NCBI GenBank assembly: GCA_023935145.1
Contig: CM043698.1
Span: forward strand, 83,056,001-83,120,000
Reading direction: 5' to 3'
DNA: 64,000 nt
Source: Bretschneidera sinensis
Taxonomy: Eukaryota; Streptophyta; Magnoliopsida; Brassicales; Akaniaceae
Shown here: in pieces, positions 23,800 to 36,409 of the stretch
Layout of the letters: every line of letters begins with the position of its first letter
Position numbering within the stretch: the first letter of the stretch is position 1
Translations under genes and position numbers: made by a program
Notes under the pieces: model-generated
Databases searched by the model: none
What the model was told of the DNA's origin: nothing
Seen by the model: the letters and a program-made list of their open reading frames with translations, nothing else

Positions 23800-24659
23800 T
23801 GTTTGAAATCACCTTGGAGATGTCCAGGTGGTGATCTTCCAAACACTCAAGTCTAGAATGACTTGTAAAGATCAATCGAAAACAGAAACATAAATAAAAG
23901 AAAAGAAAGGAATGACACAACAATTGTTATCGAGGTTCGGCAATAGCCTACATCCCTATGAGTTCCTTTGAACTCTCTACACTAAATCAATGGTTCTTTA
24001 CAAATACAGCAACCCTCTCCAAGAAACTCAAGTTCTTGAAGAACCAAAGAAGAAAAAGTAAAAGAAAGTGATAAGAACTAACCTTGAAATTTTCCCAAGA
24101 AAATTCCCCTTACAAGCCCTTGAATCCCCTTTCTATTCTACTCTCTCTTTCTAAACAACCAGCCTTTACAATGAGTCTATCTTATTTTATGTCTTTGCAC
24201 TCTTACAATTGATCTCACTTTCAATCACAAGTTATTCCTCACACTTATGGAGATTGAAGCTAGGTGACCCTTTATATAGTGCACCAATTTCTTGACCCAT
24301 CTTGAGGATCAATATACACCCTTAGATCTTGAGGACTAATCAGCTTTAGCCCTAAATCAATTCTAAGTGATCCTGTGCATTTTAAACATGCCTCACACAC
24401 TTAACAAAAGGCTGAACCAAAAAGGCATCAGTGTGCCTTCAGGCCACGACCTAGAACAGGGCATGCCGCGGCCTGGAGTATGCTGAAGCTTCACCATGTT
24501 GCATCCATTCTGGGCGTCGTAGCTAGGGGGAGGTTGAGCCGCGGCGCACACCTCCTCCAGGTCTTCTCATTTGCTGGGTACCACACCTTGGAAGAGCCAG
24601 TTCGCGGTGTACACTGATGTGCACTTGATGCTGATTTTTCCTTGTTTAAACCTTAGACA
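23800..24659 (-). repeat. Probable solo LTR (copia-like)
   Basis: Read on the minus strand the block begins TGTCTAAGGTTTAAAC, has a promoter-like CACTATATAAAGGGTCACC near 24265-24285, then CGAACCTCGATAACAATTG near 23920-23940, and ends TTCAAACA. This layout (U3, TATA, R/U5) is LTR-like. I could not find a clean target duplication or any coding remnant. Confidence 0.45.
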
Positions 24660-24703
24660 AACACCAACGTAAACACACTCTTGGAATTTTAGAGTTGAGA
24701 AAT

Positions 24704-26252
24704 TGATTACGCCCAAAGAATAACGCGGTAGTTGTAGCACAGCTTTGGGGTGTCAATTCCACAGGGAGACAAATTAAAAGAATAGTAGAAGGAACAAAAA
24801 AACTAAACAGAAATATCGAATGATTAATTGAGAAAGATTAATTTTAAATGCAAATTAAAGTAAAGCAAATTTGATAAACAATAAAGCGTCGGGAATCCCT
24901 TGCACAAATCCGATATTTTAATTACTCTTAATTCATTGAATAACTCAATTTCCAAAATTCCTAATCGGAAGATATAGATTTATAAATCAAGATTAAACTA
25001 AATGTAACCCTTTGAAAAATCATTTACTACTTTTAAAATACGTCAATTATTATCACTATTAAGAAAATCCAACGATGGCAATATACTCAGGAAGCGATAT
25101 TTCAGCAAAGAACTAAATCAATATAGATAAATATTTAATCCCAACATAATCAAAGAGCTAAAACCATTCAATAGAAAAAGCATGACTGAATCCATAAAAA
25201 GAATAAATTCTAAGATTATTCGGAAAAGAAAACATCACCAATGAATTGCAAATGATAAAACAAAAGAGTTTTAGTAATTGAAACTCACATACATAAATTA
25301 AAAATAAACAAAAATACCATTAACTGTGCAAGTTCTTCCCTAGCCCCACTTGACAATTTAGTTACCCATAAATATAATAGACAACAAGAATCTCAAGGGA
25401 AAGATTTGATCTCACCGTGAGCATCCCCTCTTGGTAGGAAAGCCTTGGAGATTCCCCAGCTTGCCCTCCAAAAGTCCTCTGGATTGCTCCCAAAAGCCCT
25501 CCAGATCTACTCTTAGATTGGTAGCAAAGTCCTTCAGACTGCACCCTGTTTGGTAGCAAAGCCTTGGAGATTGCCCACTCATTGATGAAGTGATGTGGGG
25601 CTTTTATATGGGAACTCCATGAGTGCAATGTGTTTTCAATCCAATGTTGAATGTGGGATGTGGGATGTAGAAATGTGTTTCCAACCGATGTCGGATGTCG
25701 GATTTAAGCCTTCACATGCCCTTCAAAACTTCTGCCCACACTGAAATCCCGCACAGCCTGACCTTTGTTTACTAAAACTGCCATAACTTTCTCTAGAAAA
25801 ATCTTATTTACGAGCCATAAAATTCCCCAAAAAATAGATATCCGGATGTTTCCAAGCATATATGGCTCATCTCCTGGTTCTTCCTGAATCATTACAGTTT
25901 AAACCTACAAAAATCACTTCTGCCGCACTGAAATCACGCACAACCTGACATTTGTCTACTTAAACTGCCATAACTTTCTCTAGAAAAATCATATTTATGA
26001 GCCGTAAAATTACCTAGAAAATAAACATCCGAATCTTTCCAAACATATATGGCTCGTCTCTTCTTTCTGAATCAATACAGTTTAATCCATAAAAATGGTT
26101 GATCTGTACGGGCAATTCTGGTAATTTAGTGAAACTCATTTCCAAGTGCTTGTAAACCTGTAAAATAACGAAAAAACAACTCAAAGTAACAAATTCCTAA
26201 GATAACAAATGTGAATTAAGGGGCCAAAATATGCAATCTTTGGCACTCATCA
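24704..26252 (-). repeat. Solo LTR of Athila type, with internal duplication
   Basis: On the minus strand it starts TGATGAGTGCCAAAGATTGC, like the LTR at 58602, and ends CCGCGTTATTCTTTGGGCGT AATCA, like the LTRs at 36.2, 42.8 and 52.0 kb. It contains the shared block CTAGAGAAAGTTATGGCAGT twice, because about 190 bp is tandemly duplicated (25735-25925 and 25930-26110). No primer site, gag or pol adjoins it. Flanking 5-mers GAAAT and AGAAT do not match cleanly. Confidence 0.8.
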
Positions 26253-26640
26253 AGAATCATATTTATATATAACTTCATCTAAACACATATTCTTTTCTAT
26301 GTAGAATCATTAGTGTTTGTTGAGATGGAAACGAAAAATGTTAATGATTACATATAAGACTAATATCACACACCAACTTTGAAAGAATAATCGAATTTTA
26401 GAGTCACAAAATGATGTTTATGTGTAAGTCCTCCTAAATAAATATTTCAAATGTGAGACAATTATCATCAAGATCTTTTTTTTCACTTTGTTTGTTATTT
26501 TTTACAACTTATTCAAGAAACACATAGGGAGAGCGATGGTTAGAGTTACAAATAAAATTGACAATTGACAATATATCTTAGCACCAATATAGTATTTGAA
26601 TTTTTGAAGCACAAATTGATTCTTATATGTAACTCTCTAT

Positions 26641-27127
26641 TGATGCCGAAAATCTGCCTCCTGGACCTCTGCGCACATGAGAAACACGTAAACTAGAATG
26701 TCCCCCGGAGGACTCTTCGATGTTTAAGTCAGTATAGGGCTTAAGGGAATAAACTAGAGAATATTTGGTGTAAGTTGTGAATGTATACCTTTGATGGTGA
26801 AAGCCACCTTATATAGTGTTGTTGAGTCGAGTCCAATTAGGAGAGTGATTTTAGTGTTATGATAGGAAGGACATTCCTCTTAGGTAAGACTGAAGTTATC
26901 CACTGACTGGATTTGAATAACAGTTTATCCACAAATTGGAGTGTTGTAGCAGTACTCGGACATTGGCGTGAGATTTCCATAACGTCTTTAAGTGTAAAAT
27001 TATCGTAATGCCCCTTACCAAGTGTGAAGATTTGATTGGTTGATCTGTTCAAATTGTGGAATTACTTTTTCGCCTTTAAAAGTTGACATGTGTTGTAATA
27101 TTATTGGAGAGGGAATTTTCCTCTACA
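26641..27127 (-). repeat. Probable solo LTR (gypsy, Tat-like)
   Basis: On the minus strand it begins TGTAGAGGAAAATTCCCTC, has CACTATATAAGGTGGC near 26805-26820, contains AAGAGTCCTCCGGGGGAC near 26705-26725 and ends GATTTTCGGCATCA. The CCGGGGGAC and TTTTCGGCATCA segments resemble Tat-lineage gypsy LTR ends. No matching target duplication was seen. Confidence 0.5.
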
Positions 27128-27721
27128 TCACTCTCCTAAGAACATTTTTTCGATATGAAACAACTAACATAGCCTAACGATGTGCACGAAATTAAAAACC
27201 TATATTAAATGCAATGAAGTTAAATATAATAACATTTTGTACTTAATTGGAAATTTATTAATTTAGTGTTTCAAAACATTATTTACTTTTTTATGATAAT
27301 AAATAGCATAATTATTTACACTTTTTATACTTTAAATTGTTGTTTGTCTTTTAAGAATTTTTTCATAATTTTTTTTATTAATTAATCCATGCATGATCTT
27401 TCCCTTGTTTAATTGACTTACAGTTCTTACATCTCTCTGCCACATTATTTTGACAAAATTTCCCAAAAGTTATTTGATTTATTTATTGCTTCATAGGTTA
27501 TTGTTGTAGGATGCATGAGGCATCTTCCCTTAACTAAGCCACTTTGTTCATTACGTAATGAATCCACAAATTAGTTAAATTAATTCATCTTTTAAATCAA
27601 TTAATGATTAAGTAGTCATTTGACAAATTTCCCCACAATTCTTCGATTCTTATTGAGAAATTTGTCCAATTTATTGGTTATTTCCATATATGACATTTGT
27701 GATAGTATTGTAAGTTTTTCT
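27128..27721. other. AT-rich spacer
   Basis: No gene or element signal was recognised. Confidence 0.4.
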
Positions 27722-29690
27722 TTTTAAAGAACAAAGCAATATATTAAGAAACATAACACATCTTCATAAACAAGAGGAAGCAAATCATCAAGTAATCCCT
27801 CAAACCACATTTGTGGCTCTATGAGATGTCGGGTTAAACTGGCTATGACTTGAGTCAGCCTATTAGCCGAACATCTAACATATGTAGAAGAACATGATGA
27901 AAACAATCATATAAGAGACTGAATATCCTCCATAACATTATCAAAACTCATAAAACATTTGGAAGGGGAATTGATTGCATTGATGACCACCATTGAGTCG
28001 CTTTCCACCATAACCTCATTAATTCCTCTGTGTTTTGCCAGTTTCGACCCAACGAGCCCCACCTTAGCCTCTACCAGCGCCACATCCAATCTAATAGAAC
28101 TTTGGTCTAAGATTGCTGCCAACACCGCTCTTGTCAAGTCACGCAGCACCACCCTAACTATCTTCCTCTTCTGGTAAAAAAAACATGGCCACATCCATAT
28201 TTAGTTTTGCTATGCCTAAACGTCACGCTTTAACTTTTTTTTAACATCACCAAAAGTGAAATAGATCTAATACTCCAACGCAACTCCACAACCTTTTACT
28301 CGGTCACTAAACTTCCATTGATCAAACTCACAATTACCATGCAACCATGATGAGACAATCACTTACTCACAAACTGGGTGTCACAACCACATTACTTTAA
28401 AGCGGAAAGGCTTTCATGCCCTTATTCTCTCCACAAACCTTCCAAATCCACCTCTAACATTGAGTAATCTAAATTCTCAATATAGAATGTATTAACCAAA
28501 GCATTAGGATCCCGTACGGACCACTCTAAAGATGCTACTACCCTATCCTTCCTTTCCAAAACACAATCATCACCATCAAGCATATTATACTAAATATAAA
28601 TCGATCCCACACAACCCAAATCCTGTAATCCACAATAATCTAAGGCATCATGAAAATTCTAAACATATTTTATCATGGACACCAGCTCTATCATGAAGGC
28701 CAATAATTTCATTGAAATCATCAAACAAACTCATAGTAAATCTATAGACCCATGTAATTTTTTCAATCTATGATTTGTTTCTTCTACTAGTTACTGAATG
28801 GCCATAAAAACCAATAAGCCGCCATTATTGTACATTTTGCATCGGAGCCACAATCGCCTCAATATGGCAATGGGAATTTTTTTCCACAAAAATTGGTATA
28901 TCCTCTTGCTATAACAATGCTAGTCCACATCCTTAACCCACCCTAGGTGCTTCCAAATAGTTTTTAAATCCCAACTTACACCTCACTCACCCCATACCAT
29001 ATACATCAAGATGAGTCTCTATTAATAAGAATACTTTGGGATTTTGTTGTTGCACCAACAAGTGTAAGGACCGAATTGTCTAGAGTTATCTAACCCCCGA
29101 AAATTCTAACTTAATATCCTCATCTAGCTAGGCAGGACTTCCCAGCAGTCTTCGCATGTTCATCATATTGCAACCTTGTTTTATCACCCATTACCTCTCT
29201 CATTTTCTTATAAATCATCTATTTTCTCCTCCCCACCCACTAAAGCAACCTTTTCTTTTATGTCTTACTTCCACCTGAACATCCTCCCTTGGCTTCTGTC
29301 CCACATCATGAGCCAGTTTCAAGGTTATGTCACTTGAAGCCAAGTCCTTCCCTTTCGGGTATAAAGCATCCATTTCCATTCTCTGTAAGCTCTCAGCCCT
29401 ATCAACAACTTTATTTGGCCCTAAATTAGAGAAACTAACTAGTCTAACATCAAGCCCTTTTTGCCTCCTTCACATCCCCAAGATTAATAGTTTATACTGG
29501 GCCTACTTGCTTTTTTTTTTTTTTTTTTTTATTCTGCCCAGCCCACTAGATTCTTTTCTAATGGTATGTTTGAAAATTCACCCACTACCATTTTCCATGC
29601 CTTTCCTTCATTCGACAAAATCATACAAAAATAAGATTTATCTAAGTTTGGATCTTGAGATTCCACTATAACAAATCATTACAATTCGAT
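27722..29690 (-). mobile_element. LINE remnant lacking reverse transcriptase
   Basis: On the minus strand a linker (LDKSYFCMILSNEGKAWK, about 29660-29600) is followed by endonuclease motifs: FDDFNEIIGLHDRAG near 28730-28690, CGLQDLGCVGS near 28625-28590, and a VLERKDRVVASLEW segment near 28565-28520. About 100 bp later comes RNase H (KVGLVGSKLAKHRGINEVMV then ESDSMVVINAINS), ending near 27770. The RT and zinc-finger regions that should lie between are absent. Confidence 0.75.
27727..28194 (-). pseudogene. LINE RNase H domain
   Basis: The reading frame encodes an RVT_3-type RNase H: VALVEAKVGLVGSKLAKHRG, then VESDSMVVINAINSPS with the acidic residues of this family, then RCSANRLTQVIASLTRH near the end. 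A stop at 27904-27906 interrupts it. Confidence 0.75.
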
Positions 29691-31700
29691 TTCTGACCCA
29701 AGCTGTTTCAAACCTTTACCCTATTTATTACTTCTGGATCCCTAGAGAATTGGTGTTGGTTAAAATCCTTCACATGTGCATTAATTGGGCCCCCACTAAT
29801 TTAGGAGTACTTTCCTTATTTGTCAAATCCACTAATAAGGATTTTTTTGCAAGTTTTTTCTTTATATTATTTGGATTTTCATTGTAAAATTCCGCTTACC
29901 ACCATAAAAGTTGGTATTATGAGAGCCCTATGTGAGGTGAAAAACTAATCTCTAGTATTGAGTTCTCTCAGTTTAGTCTAGTTAATGGTGAGATGGGTGT
30001 CTAATTCATTAAAAATTTAAATTTGCACAACAAAAAGTTTTTGGACCAAAATATTGTTTGCGATGTCACGAGAGTAGGGATTTTCTAGAAAAACAAATTT
30101 TTTCTCTCTCCTACGCATCATGATAGGAATCAACGCTTGTGTGTAGACATCAGCATGTGACAAATTCTGAACATGTCTCGCTGTTGCGGTTGCATGATTA
30201 TTTCATCTTCCAAAATCTGGTTCAATGGGGTTAAGTGGTTTTCGACAATACTTGTTGAAAAATAACAGATTTAAAGTTGAGCCTATGCCCATAGGCAGCG
30301 CTTGATGGTGGTCCAGTCGACTAGGGAGATGAAATCTGTATCATAATGTAGATCTCGTCGAGTTGATTCTAACAGTATTAGGAATACACTTTTTTTTTTA
30401 TCATCGGTGGGCTTGATGTTGTTAAAAATATTTGGAGTTTAAACCAATTAAATTAATGAATTTGTTGAATCATCTTATTACTTTTTTTTCTCTATATAAG
30501 ATAAATTAATTATTTTGATATTCTCACTATAAACTAGATAGTTGAACCAAATGAAGAAGACTTTGAACTCTGGAATGGAGACAATCTGGATCCCTATCCG
30601 AGAAGGAAGATCCCACTACTATGGCCTTGTTTGGTTGATTGTTTCGTTCTAATTTTGATTATAATTAAATTGGCTGATTTCTGACTTTTAATTGGAAATT
30701 ATCAAGCTTGAATTCAAAATTGAATAGTACTATTATCCGCGTTTGGTAACTCCAATTGACTAGTGACTAATATTTTTTTATAGTTACATTTTAATTTTAA
30801 ATATGATTTATATGAATAATTTACACTTTAAATATAAAAGGTAATTAGAAGTAAATAGAGAAAATATATTACATATTTCATAGATTATAAAACTAATAAA
30901 AATATTTTACATATCATAATGTTGTCAACTCTTTTGTTCAACTTCAATAGTCTAATTATCATTATTTAATTATGATAATTAACATAAAAAGCACAATTAA
31001 TGAAAGTAAAAACAATACACTACTAATAATGAGACAACATCCCATCATGACCCAACCATAGAACCTAGTGCGTCGTGTCTCATTATCTTGTGTCACAGTG
31101 GGGATCATTGCCTTAACAGGATCATCGATCCAAATGAAGCTATCCATATGATCATATAAACCTAACTTTATTTGCAAATTACAATTGTCATATATACCAA
31201 TCAATTCACTATATCAATTAACTAAAATTTATAACATATAGATATACCAAACGCAAAGGGCATCAATAGAAACGTCTTCCATTATTCTTGGGAGTGTGAG
31301 CAACATAAAAGTGCACATGCCCATTTCCATATGCACAAACTAGTATCATTGTTATACTAGTGCATAAATATCATCAATGATAATTATTATGACATTATAT
31401 AATAAACAACACACATTTATATAATTATAATTATTTGTTCAAACTTAACATGTGAGAAAACCAATAAAAAATAAACCATTCTTCAAATCAATACATTTAA
31501 CATAAAAATTAAAAACATAACATCCCAATAAGAAACATAAAAATCTGATGATAATCATAAAATATCCATCAACAAACATCAGATAAAGCTAAGTCGTCCC
31601 ATGCTAGGGGGTTGAGAGTCGCTAGAAGTTGGAAGACGATTATGAAACTGAATGAGAATCAATTATGGTCTATAGACAAATGTACTGCTAGAGATAGCAA
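29691..31700. other. Unassigned region
   Basis: An 80-codon minus-strand frame at 30962-31204 ends in a strongly hydrophobic, membrane-like segment (CCLIISSVLFLLSLIVLFML) but has no recognised relative and may be chance. GGCCTTGTTTGGTTGATTG at about 30624 looks like a Harbinger-type terminus, but no partner was found. Confidence 0.35.
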
Positions 31701-31719
31701 GTATGGTGCTCGTTGAGGT

Positions 31720-32965
31720 AGCTAGTATGGTGCTCGTTGAGGGATGATAGGCCAAGGTGGGGAGGTTAAACAACTAAATGTGTGCCCGAACTCACTGGGA
31801 TAACTGGTTTCTCCGTATCCATAATCCATTCCTATGTGGAGCATATAACCAGGTGGTGGCATACCAGTTAAGGGCATGTATGTTGGAATGGATATGGGAG
31901 TCGAAGGCACGTATATCAGTTGAGAGCCGAAGTTCATCTGGTGCTCCATGAAAATCAACTAGTCCACCCTTTCTTTCTCATTCCCCAACCTAAGCAATAT
32001 CCTCTTTTTACACTCATCTTTAAACAATAAAATAGCTTTGTGGTACAACATGCTCCAAATCAATACCACATCGCCTATTTCTCTCAGTATAACCACACAT
32101 TCATCAAACTCTAACCCCACAATATTCAAACTCAGAGATGAAGAAGACTTGATAGAAGCCTTCACTAGCTCTCACAACTCATCTTTTTTCGGATTCAAAA
32201 TAGGGGACTTCTCTTAGTTCCTATCTCTCCAACTCGTAAAGACTGATTTGATTGGCGATCGCCACTTTTGACCCAGACTTTCATTTGCACTGGAATCGGA
32301 CACCTCATCAGGTTGGGAGAAGCCATATGAATCATGTGCTATAGAAATATGTGCAAGCTGAAACCCGAGTGGTGTAGCATCTCCATCGTTCTCTTCGTTT
32401 CCTTAGGTTTCATTTTCTAATACTATCTTATTAAACGCTGGGTGGTACCCTTTGAGGGTCCCCAAGCATGTTTCCTAGTGGCCATTGTCCCCACAGATAT
32501 GGTTGCCATCTCCGCCAGATGAGGTGGTGGATTAGTCATAAAGTCTTTGCACTATGGGTTTGATTATGATCGTAAAAGAAAAGCACTCTTATTAGCGACA
32601 TTTAATATACAAATATAAACATCATACCATATTAAATACTTAAATTATATATTGGTTGTGAGAAGATGCATGATAGTATTACCTGCACAAAGAGGTCCCA
32701 AATGTCATCCACAACCACTATGGTTCCTGTGCTCAAGTTTGTCCCAATCTTAGTGTGGTTTTCTAACTTTTTTCAAGCAACCTAATCCTTTTTAACTTGA
32801 CTTATATGATTCTTAAACTGGTTTTTGTATACATTGTCCTCTCTACCTCATTGAAAGTATTAATGATGTGATCTAAGTCTTTTGTAGTGAAAGTGTATGT
32901 TGGCATATTCCTCTTAATGACTTCATCATGATATAACTGCATTAACCGAGCTCTTCGAACTGCAT
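31720..32965 (-). pseudogene. Myb/SANT-like DNA-binding protein, decayed
   Basis: The minus strand at about 32925-32800 encodes MQLYHDEVIKRNMPTYTFTT then KDLDHIINTFNEVERTMYTK. This is the start of a Myb/SANT-like (Myb_DNA-bind_3) domain, continued in other frames by STGTIVVVDDIWDL near 32740-32700. At 32090-31970 FDECVVILREIGDVV, then LYHKAILLFKDECKKR, matches the C-terminal block of the same plant family. Stops and frameshifts separate these parts. Such genes occur as host genes and as ORF1 of Harbinger transposons; which applies here cannot be decided. Confidence 0.6.
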
Positions 32966-33286
32966 TTTAGGTCGCTTTCTCAGTAGATGATTAAGAGAAA
33001 GTAGGTTTACTTGATTTGTTTGCATTTCTTTTCATTCTCATTCTATACCCAAGAAAGTTATGAGAAATATATTTGACAAGTATAAATAAACATATACAAA
33101 TATTATATGTATATAACTCAAACACACATAGGTTAAGTTTCACTGATTTTCTATATATACATGCAAAAAAGTCCTTAGTGCTCCTGCTCATAGGCAAATT
33201 CCTAGCATCAGGTCCCCAAACAGACAAACACTAATGTATAGAAAACAAAAACAAAGGAAAATCTAATGGGTTCGTCGTTGGCTAGG

Positions 33287-33500
33287 GCCTAATGCAATGC
33301 ATGAGATACACCTAACTGAATCTAATGCAATGCATGAGAGCAACCTAAATAAACCTAATGCAATGTATGAGAGACATCTAAAATTCAATGTAATATAATG
33401 CAAGAGAAACAACTAATTGAGCTAAATGCAATGCATGAGACAAAACTAATTAAACTTAATAGTCTCATATAGTGAATGGAATGCAATGAATGAGACAACT
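33287..33500. repeat. Degenerate tandem repeat, unit about 38 bp
   Basis: About six units follow the pattern TAATGCAATGCATGAGA then ACACCTAA with variable spacing. The core contains palindromic TGCAATGCA-like words. Confidence 0.7.
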
Positions 33501-33645
33501 AATTGCAAATATAACATAAATTCTACTTATGCAATGCTAGAAAGAATGACCACCATGGTGTCAACATAATATATTAACCCACAACCACAACAAAAAAGGA
33601 TGAAAAAAGAATAACCACTCCAACAAAAGAATTTTCATCACCTCA

Positions 33646-34078
33646 ATAACAAACTATAAGCAAAAAATAAACAAACCAAAGGAAAAGAGAATGAACTCAG
33701 AAAAGGAAGCCAAAAACATAATTATACTAAAGGAAGAAAGATATAAAATACTTTTCACAAATCACAACTAGCAAGCATAAACTGAAACCATAAGCTTTAA
33801 ACATATGATACCTTATATCACTGCTAAAAAATGTTACCAGTAAGTAAACAAACCAAAGGAAAAGAGAACGAACCTAAAAAGGGAAGCCATAAACAAAATT
33901 ATACCAAAGAAAAGTAAGGATAGAATACTTTTCACAAATCACAAGCAAAAAGCATAAATTGAAACCATAAGGACAACAAATAAAGCCAAAAAATGAGAGA
34001 AAACAAATGAAGAAAAAAATAAGCAAATATATCAATAGCCTTGAAACAATAAGCATAACAAGTTTTGAATCCCAAACG
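33646..34078. repeat. Tandem duplication of an A-rich block (about 190 bp)
   Basis: The string AAACAAACCAAAGGAAAAGAG starts copies at about 33670 and 33845, each followed by GAAGCCA, AATTATAC and ACTTTTCACAAATCACAA. Related pieces reappear at 52.9-53.6 kb, on the other side of the retrotransposon array, so both sides were once one repeat field. Confidence 0.65.
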
Positions 34079-34620
34079 TGTGAGACCCGAGAACTTTCAT
34101 ACACACATGAGCATATAATATAAATATGTATTCTATTGCTTGCATAAGTAATGTGTTTAGGTTAGTTTTGAATTATCATTGATAAAGAGCACACTATTAC
34201 TAGTTTAGATTTAGTGATGAATTTGAATAGGCAAATGACCATGGTTGAATGTAAAAATTGACCTTTAGCCTTAGAATTTTGTGTAGATTATGAATTTATA
34301 ATTAGAATCATAGTTTGGAATTGAGAAGATTGAGTTTTATCTTTAGGATTTGAATTAGGCCTTGAATTAGGCTTGAGTGATTTTGGGTCTAATGGGCTTG
34401 GCCCATTATAGGCTGGTTTATGTATTTCTTGACATGTGCTAAGCATGATAAGGATTTACAACCCTTTTGAGAGTTGAATAAGTGGGCCTTATTGTTAGAT
34501 TTGGATATATCATCAAATAAAGCAAAATGAGAAGAAAACCAAGGAAGACAAAAAAGAGAGAGAGGGAGAACGTGAGAGTGACATATGTCCTATGACTAAC
34601 ACATAACCTTGATTGACGTG
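34079..34620 (+). repeat. Left part of a gypsy-like LTR split by the Athila array
   Basis: It begins TGTGAGACCCGAGAAC and stops at the Athila target duplication ACGTG. Its missing end is at 52058-52867, which finishes CTCGGGTCAAGGGCGTGACA. ACCCGAG near the start and CTCGGGT near the end are inverted complements, as in many chromovirus LTRs. No internal region adjoins, so it was probably a solo LTR of about 1.35 kb. Confidence 0.6.
34616..34620. other. Target site duplication, left copy (ACGTG)
   Basis: ACGTG abuts the first LTR and recurs immediately after the third LTR at 52053-52057. Confidence 0.85.
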
Positions 34621-36251
34621 TGATGAGAGTCATAAAATGCATCTAAACAATACTTAACTGTTAACATTTTAGGGTTGATCTTGGTCATAATCACACTTTT
34701 ACATGTTGATAACTCTAAAGTGATATTCATAAATCATTGACTTAATTCGATGCATTTTCAGGTGCTTTGAGTACAAAAGAGATAATAAAGCGATCCATGT
34801 TTAAAGCACCAAAAGATCTTGGGTGTCAGTGCTCATTTTTGTCCAAGGTTTAGACATATCCAAACATTATTCAAAGATGGTTAAAGTCTAAACCAAGGCT
34901 GGAGTAATAAAGTAAAGTAAGCTAAAAGACTGCACACAAGTGTGTGCATCACTTTGGAGCAAGTTAAGGGTAGGCACACTAGTGTGTGCACTTCTGTATA
35001 CAAGCTGAAGGAGTTTCACTGAATTGCCAGAATATCCCGCACAGATCAATCATCCTTGCAGATTAAACTGTATTGATGTAGGAAGAACCAGATGATGAGC
35101 CATATATTCTTAGAAAGATCCGAAAGTCTATTTTCTGTAGAATTTTACGGTTCGTAAAAAGAATTTTTCTAGAGAAAGTTATGGCAGTTTTAGTGGAAAC
35201 AGTTCAGGCCAGCATAGCAGGCCCAGACGCACAGCACTGCCCACTCGCCTCTTGACCGGATTAAGGCGAGCAAATGACATTCTCCAGGACCAAAACACCC
35301 CCCTCATGCTCTATAAATATATCTTTATGGAGTATGCAGCTGGGCATTGAAGAGAGAAAGCAAGGAAGAGAGAAAAAAGAGAGGATCCAAGGGATCCAAA
35401 TCCAGCATTCTTCCATTTTCTTTCCAAGTTTTATTTGGATGCAAATCAAGGGGAGAACATCCATATTTTTCATCCACCTTGAACTTCATGGCCAAATCAA
35501 GGGGAGAGCATCCTTATTGTTCTTCCACCTTGATTTCCATGGCCAACTAGTCTTCATACAAGGGAAAAGGATGAATCCTTAGGGATTTATTGTTCCCTAT
35601 TTCCTATTCTTGATTCGGTTGTATGGATTTATTGTTGAATATTGTTTATAAATTATTCATTGATTAAGTAAGAAGGATTTGAGTTCATGTGATAGATGTA
35701 CTTTTTATTCTTCTTCTTTTAGACTCTCATAATCCGGTGATTGCATCCTTCTCCTCCTTTGAGGTTCTTTGGATGTGATTGATTCTGGTAGATTTATTTT
35801 ATTGATTGTCCATTACTGCGATATTGGATTTTAAGACATATTGTCATTTCTTGATAATCTTTAAGATCGGTCATGTGTGCTTGAACCAAAATCAATGAGT
35901 AATTTGTAGCAATTATATTAAAGTTATAAATGTGCTTGATTGAATATATTCCGATTGCTTGTTTGGGATGTGAAACTTGCAATCGATATAAAATCAATTG
36001 AATCAAGAGTGGAAATAGGGAACAAACCTAAGGAGGATTCCCGGAACCTTGTTATTTCTTATTTATATTTCCTTTATATTTATGCAAATTTTCTTACATT
36101 ATTTCACCATCAAAACCCAAAAATCTTTCGTGTAACTTTTATCGTTCGTTTTAAGGTTCACATATTTTCCTTTGTACTTAACTTGTTTCCCTGTGGAATC
36201 GACACCCTAAAGCTGTACTACAATAACCGCGTTATACTTTGGGCGTAATCA
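34621..36251 (+). repeat. Athila array LTR 1 (1,631 bp)
   Basis: TG...CA ends; TATAAATA at 35313-35320. It differs from LTR 2 and LTR 3 at several sites in its first half where those two agree (for example CATATCC versus CATGTCC near 34860), so it is the outlier. Open frames inside are not family proteins. Confidence 0.9.
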
Positions 36252-36256
36252 AATTT

Positions 36257-36272
36257 TGGCGTTGTTGCCGGG
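36257..36272 (+). other. Primer binding site, internal 1 (Asp tRNA type, degenerate)
   Basis: TGGCGTTGTTGCCGGG lies 5 bases after LTR 1. It resembles the Athila primer site TGGCGCCGTTGCCGGGGA seen intact at 59875, with a change that would weaken pairing. Confidence 0.75.
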
Positions 36273-36409
36273 TAAACACTTTTAAGTATAAAGAAACTTG
36301 TCAACTTTGAGTGTGACGGTAAAAAAAAAAAAAAAAAAATCGTAAATATTTTCTTTTCAGCAGTTTGTAAATACGGTAATATCATTCCTTTACTTTTGTT
36401 TTGATTTTC

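Noticed and set aside
30620..30650. Harbinger terminal repeat GGCCTTGTTTGGTTGATTG
   Set aside because: No inverted partner or TTA/TAA duplication found; the CCAAACACCACT at about 54935 does not match it.
35261..35582. Open frames conserved in all three Athila LTRs (also near 41883, 51075)
   Set aside because: Conservation follows from LTR copying; they cross the expected transcription start and show no known domain.
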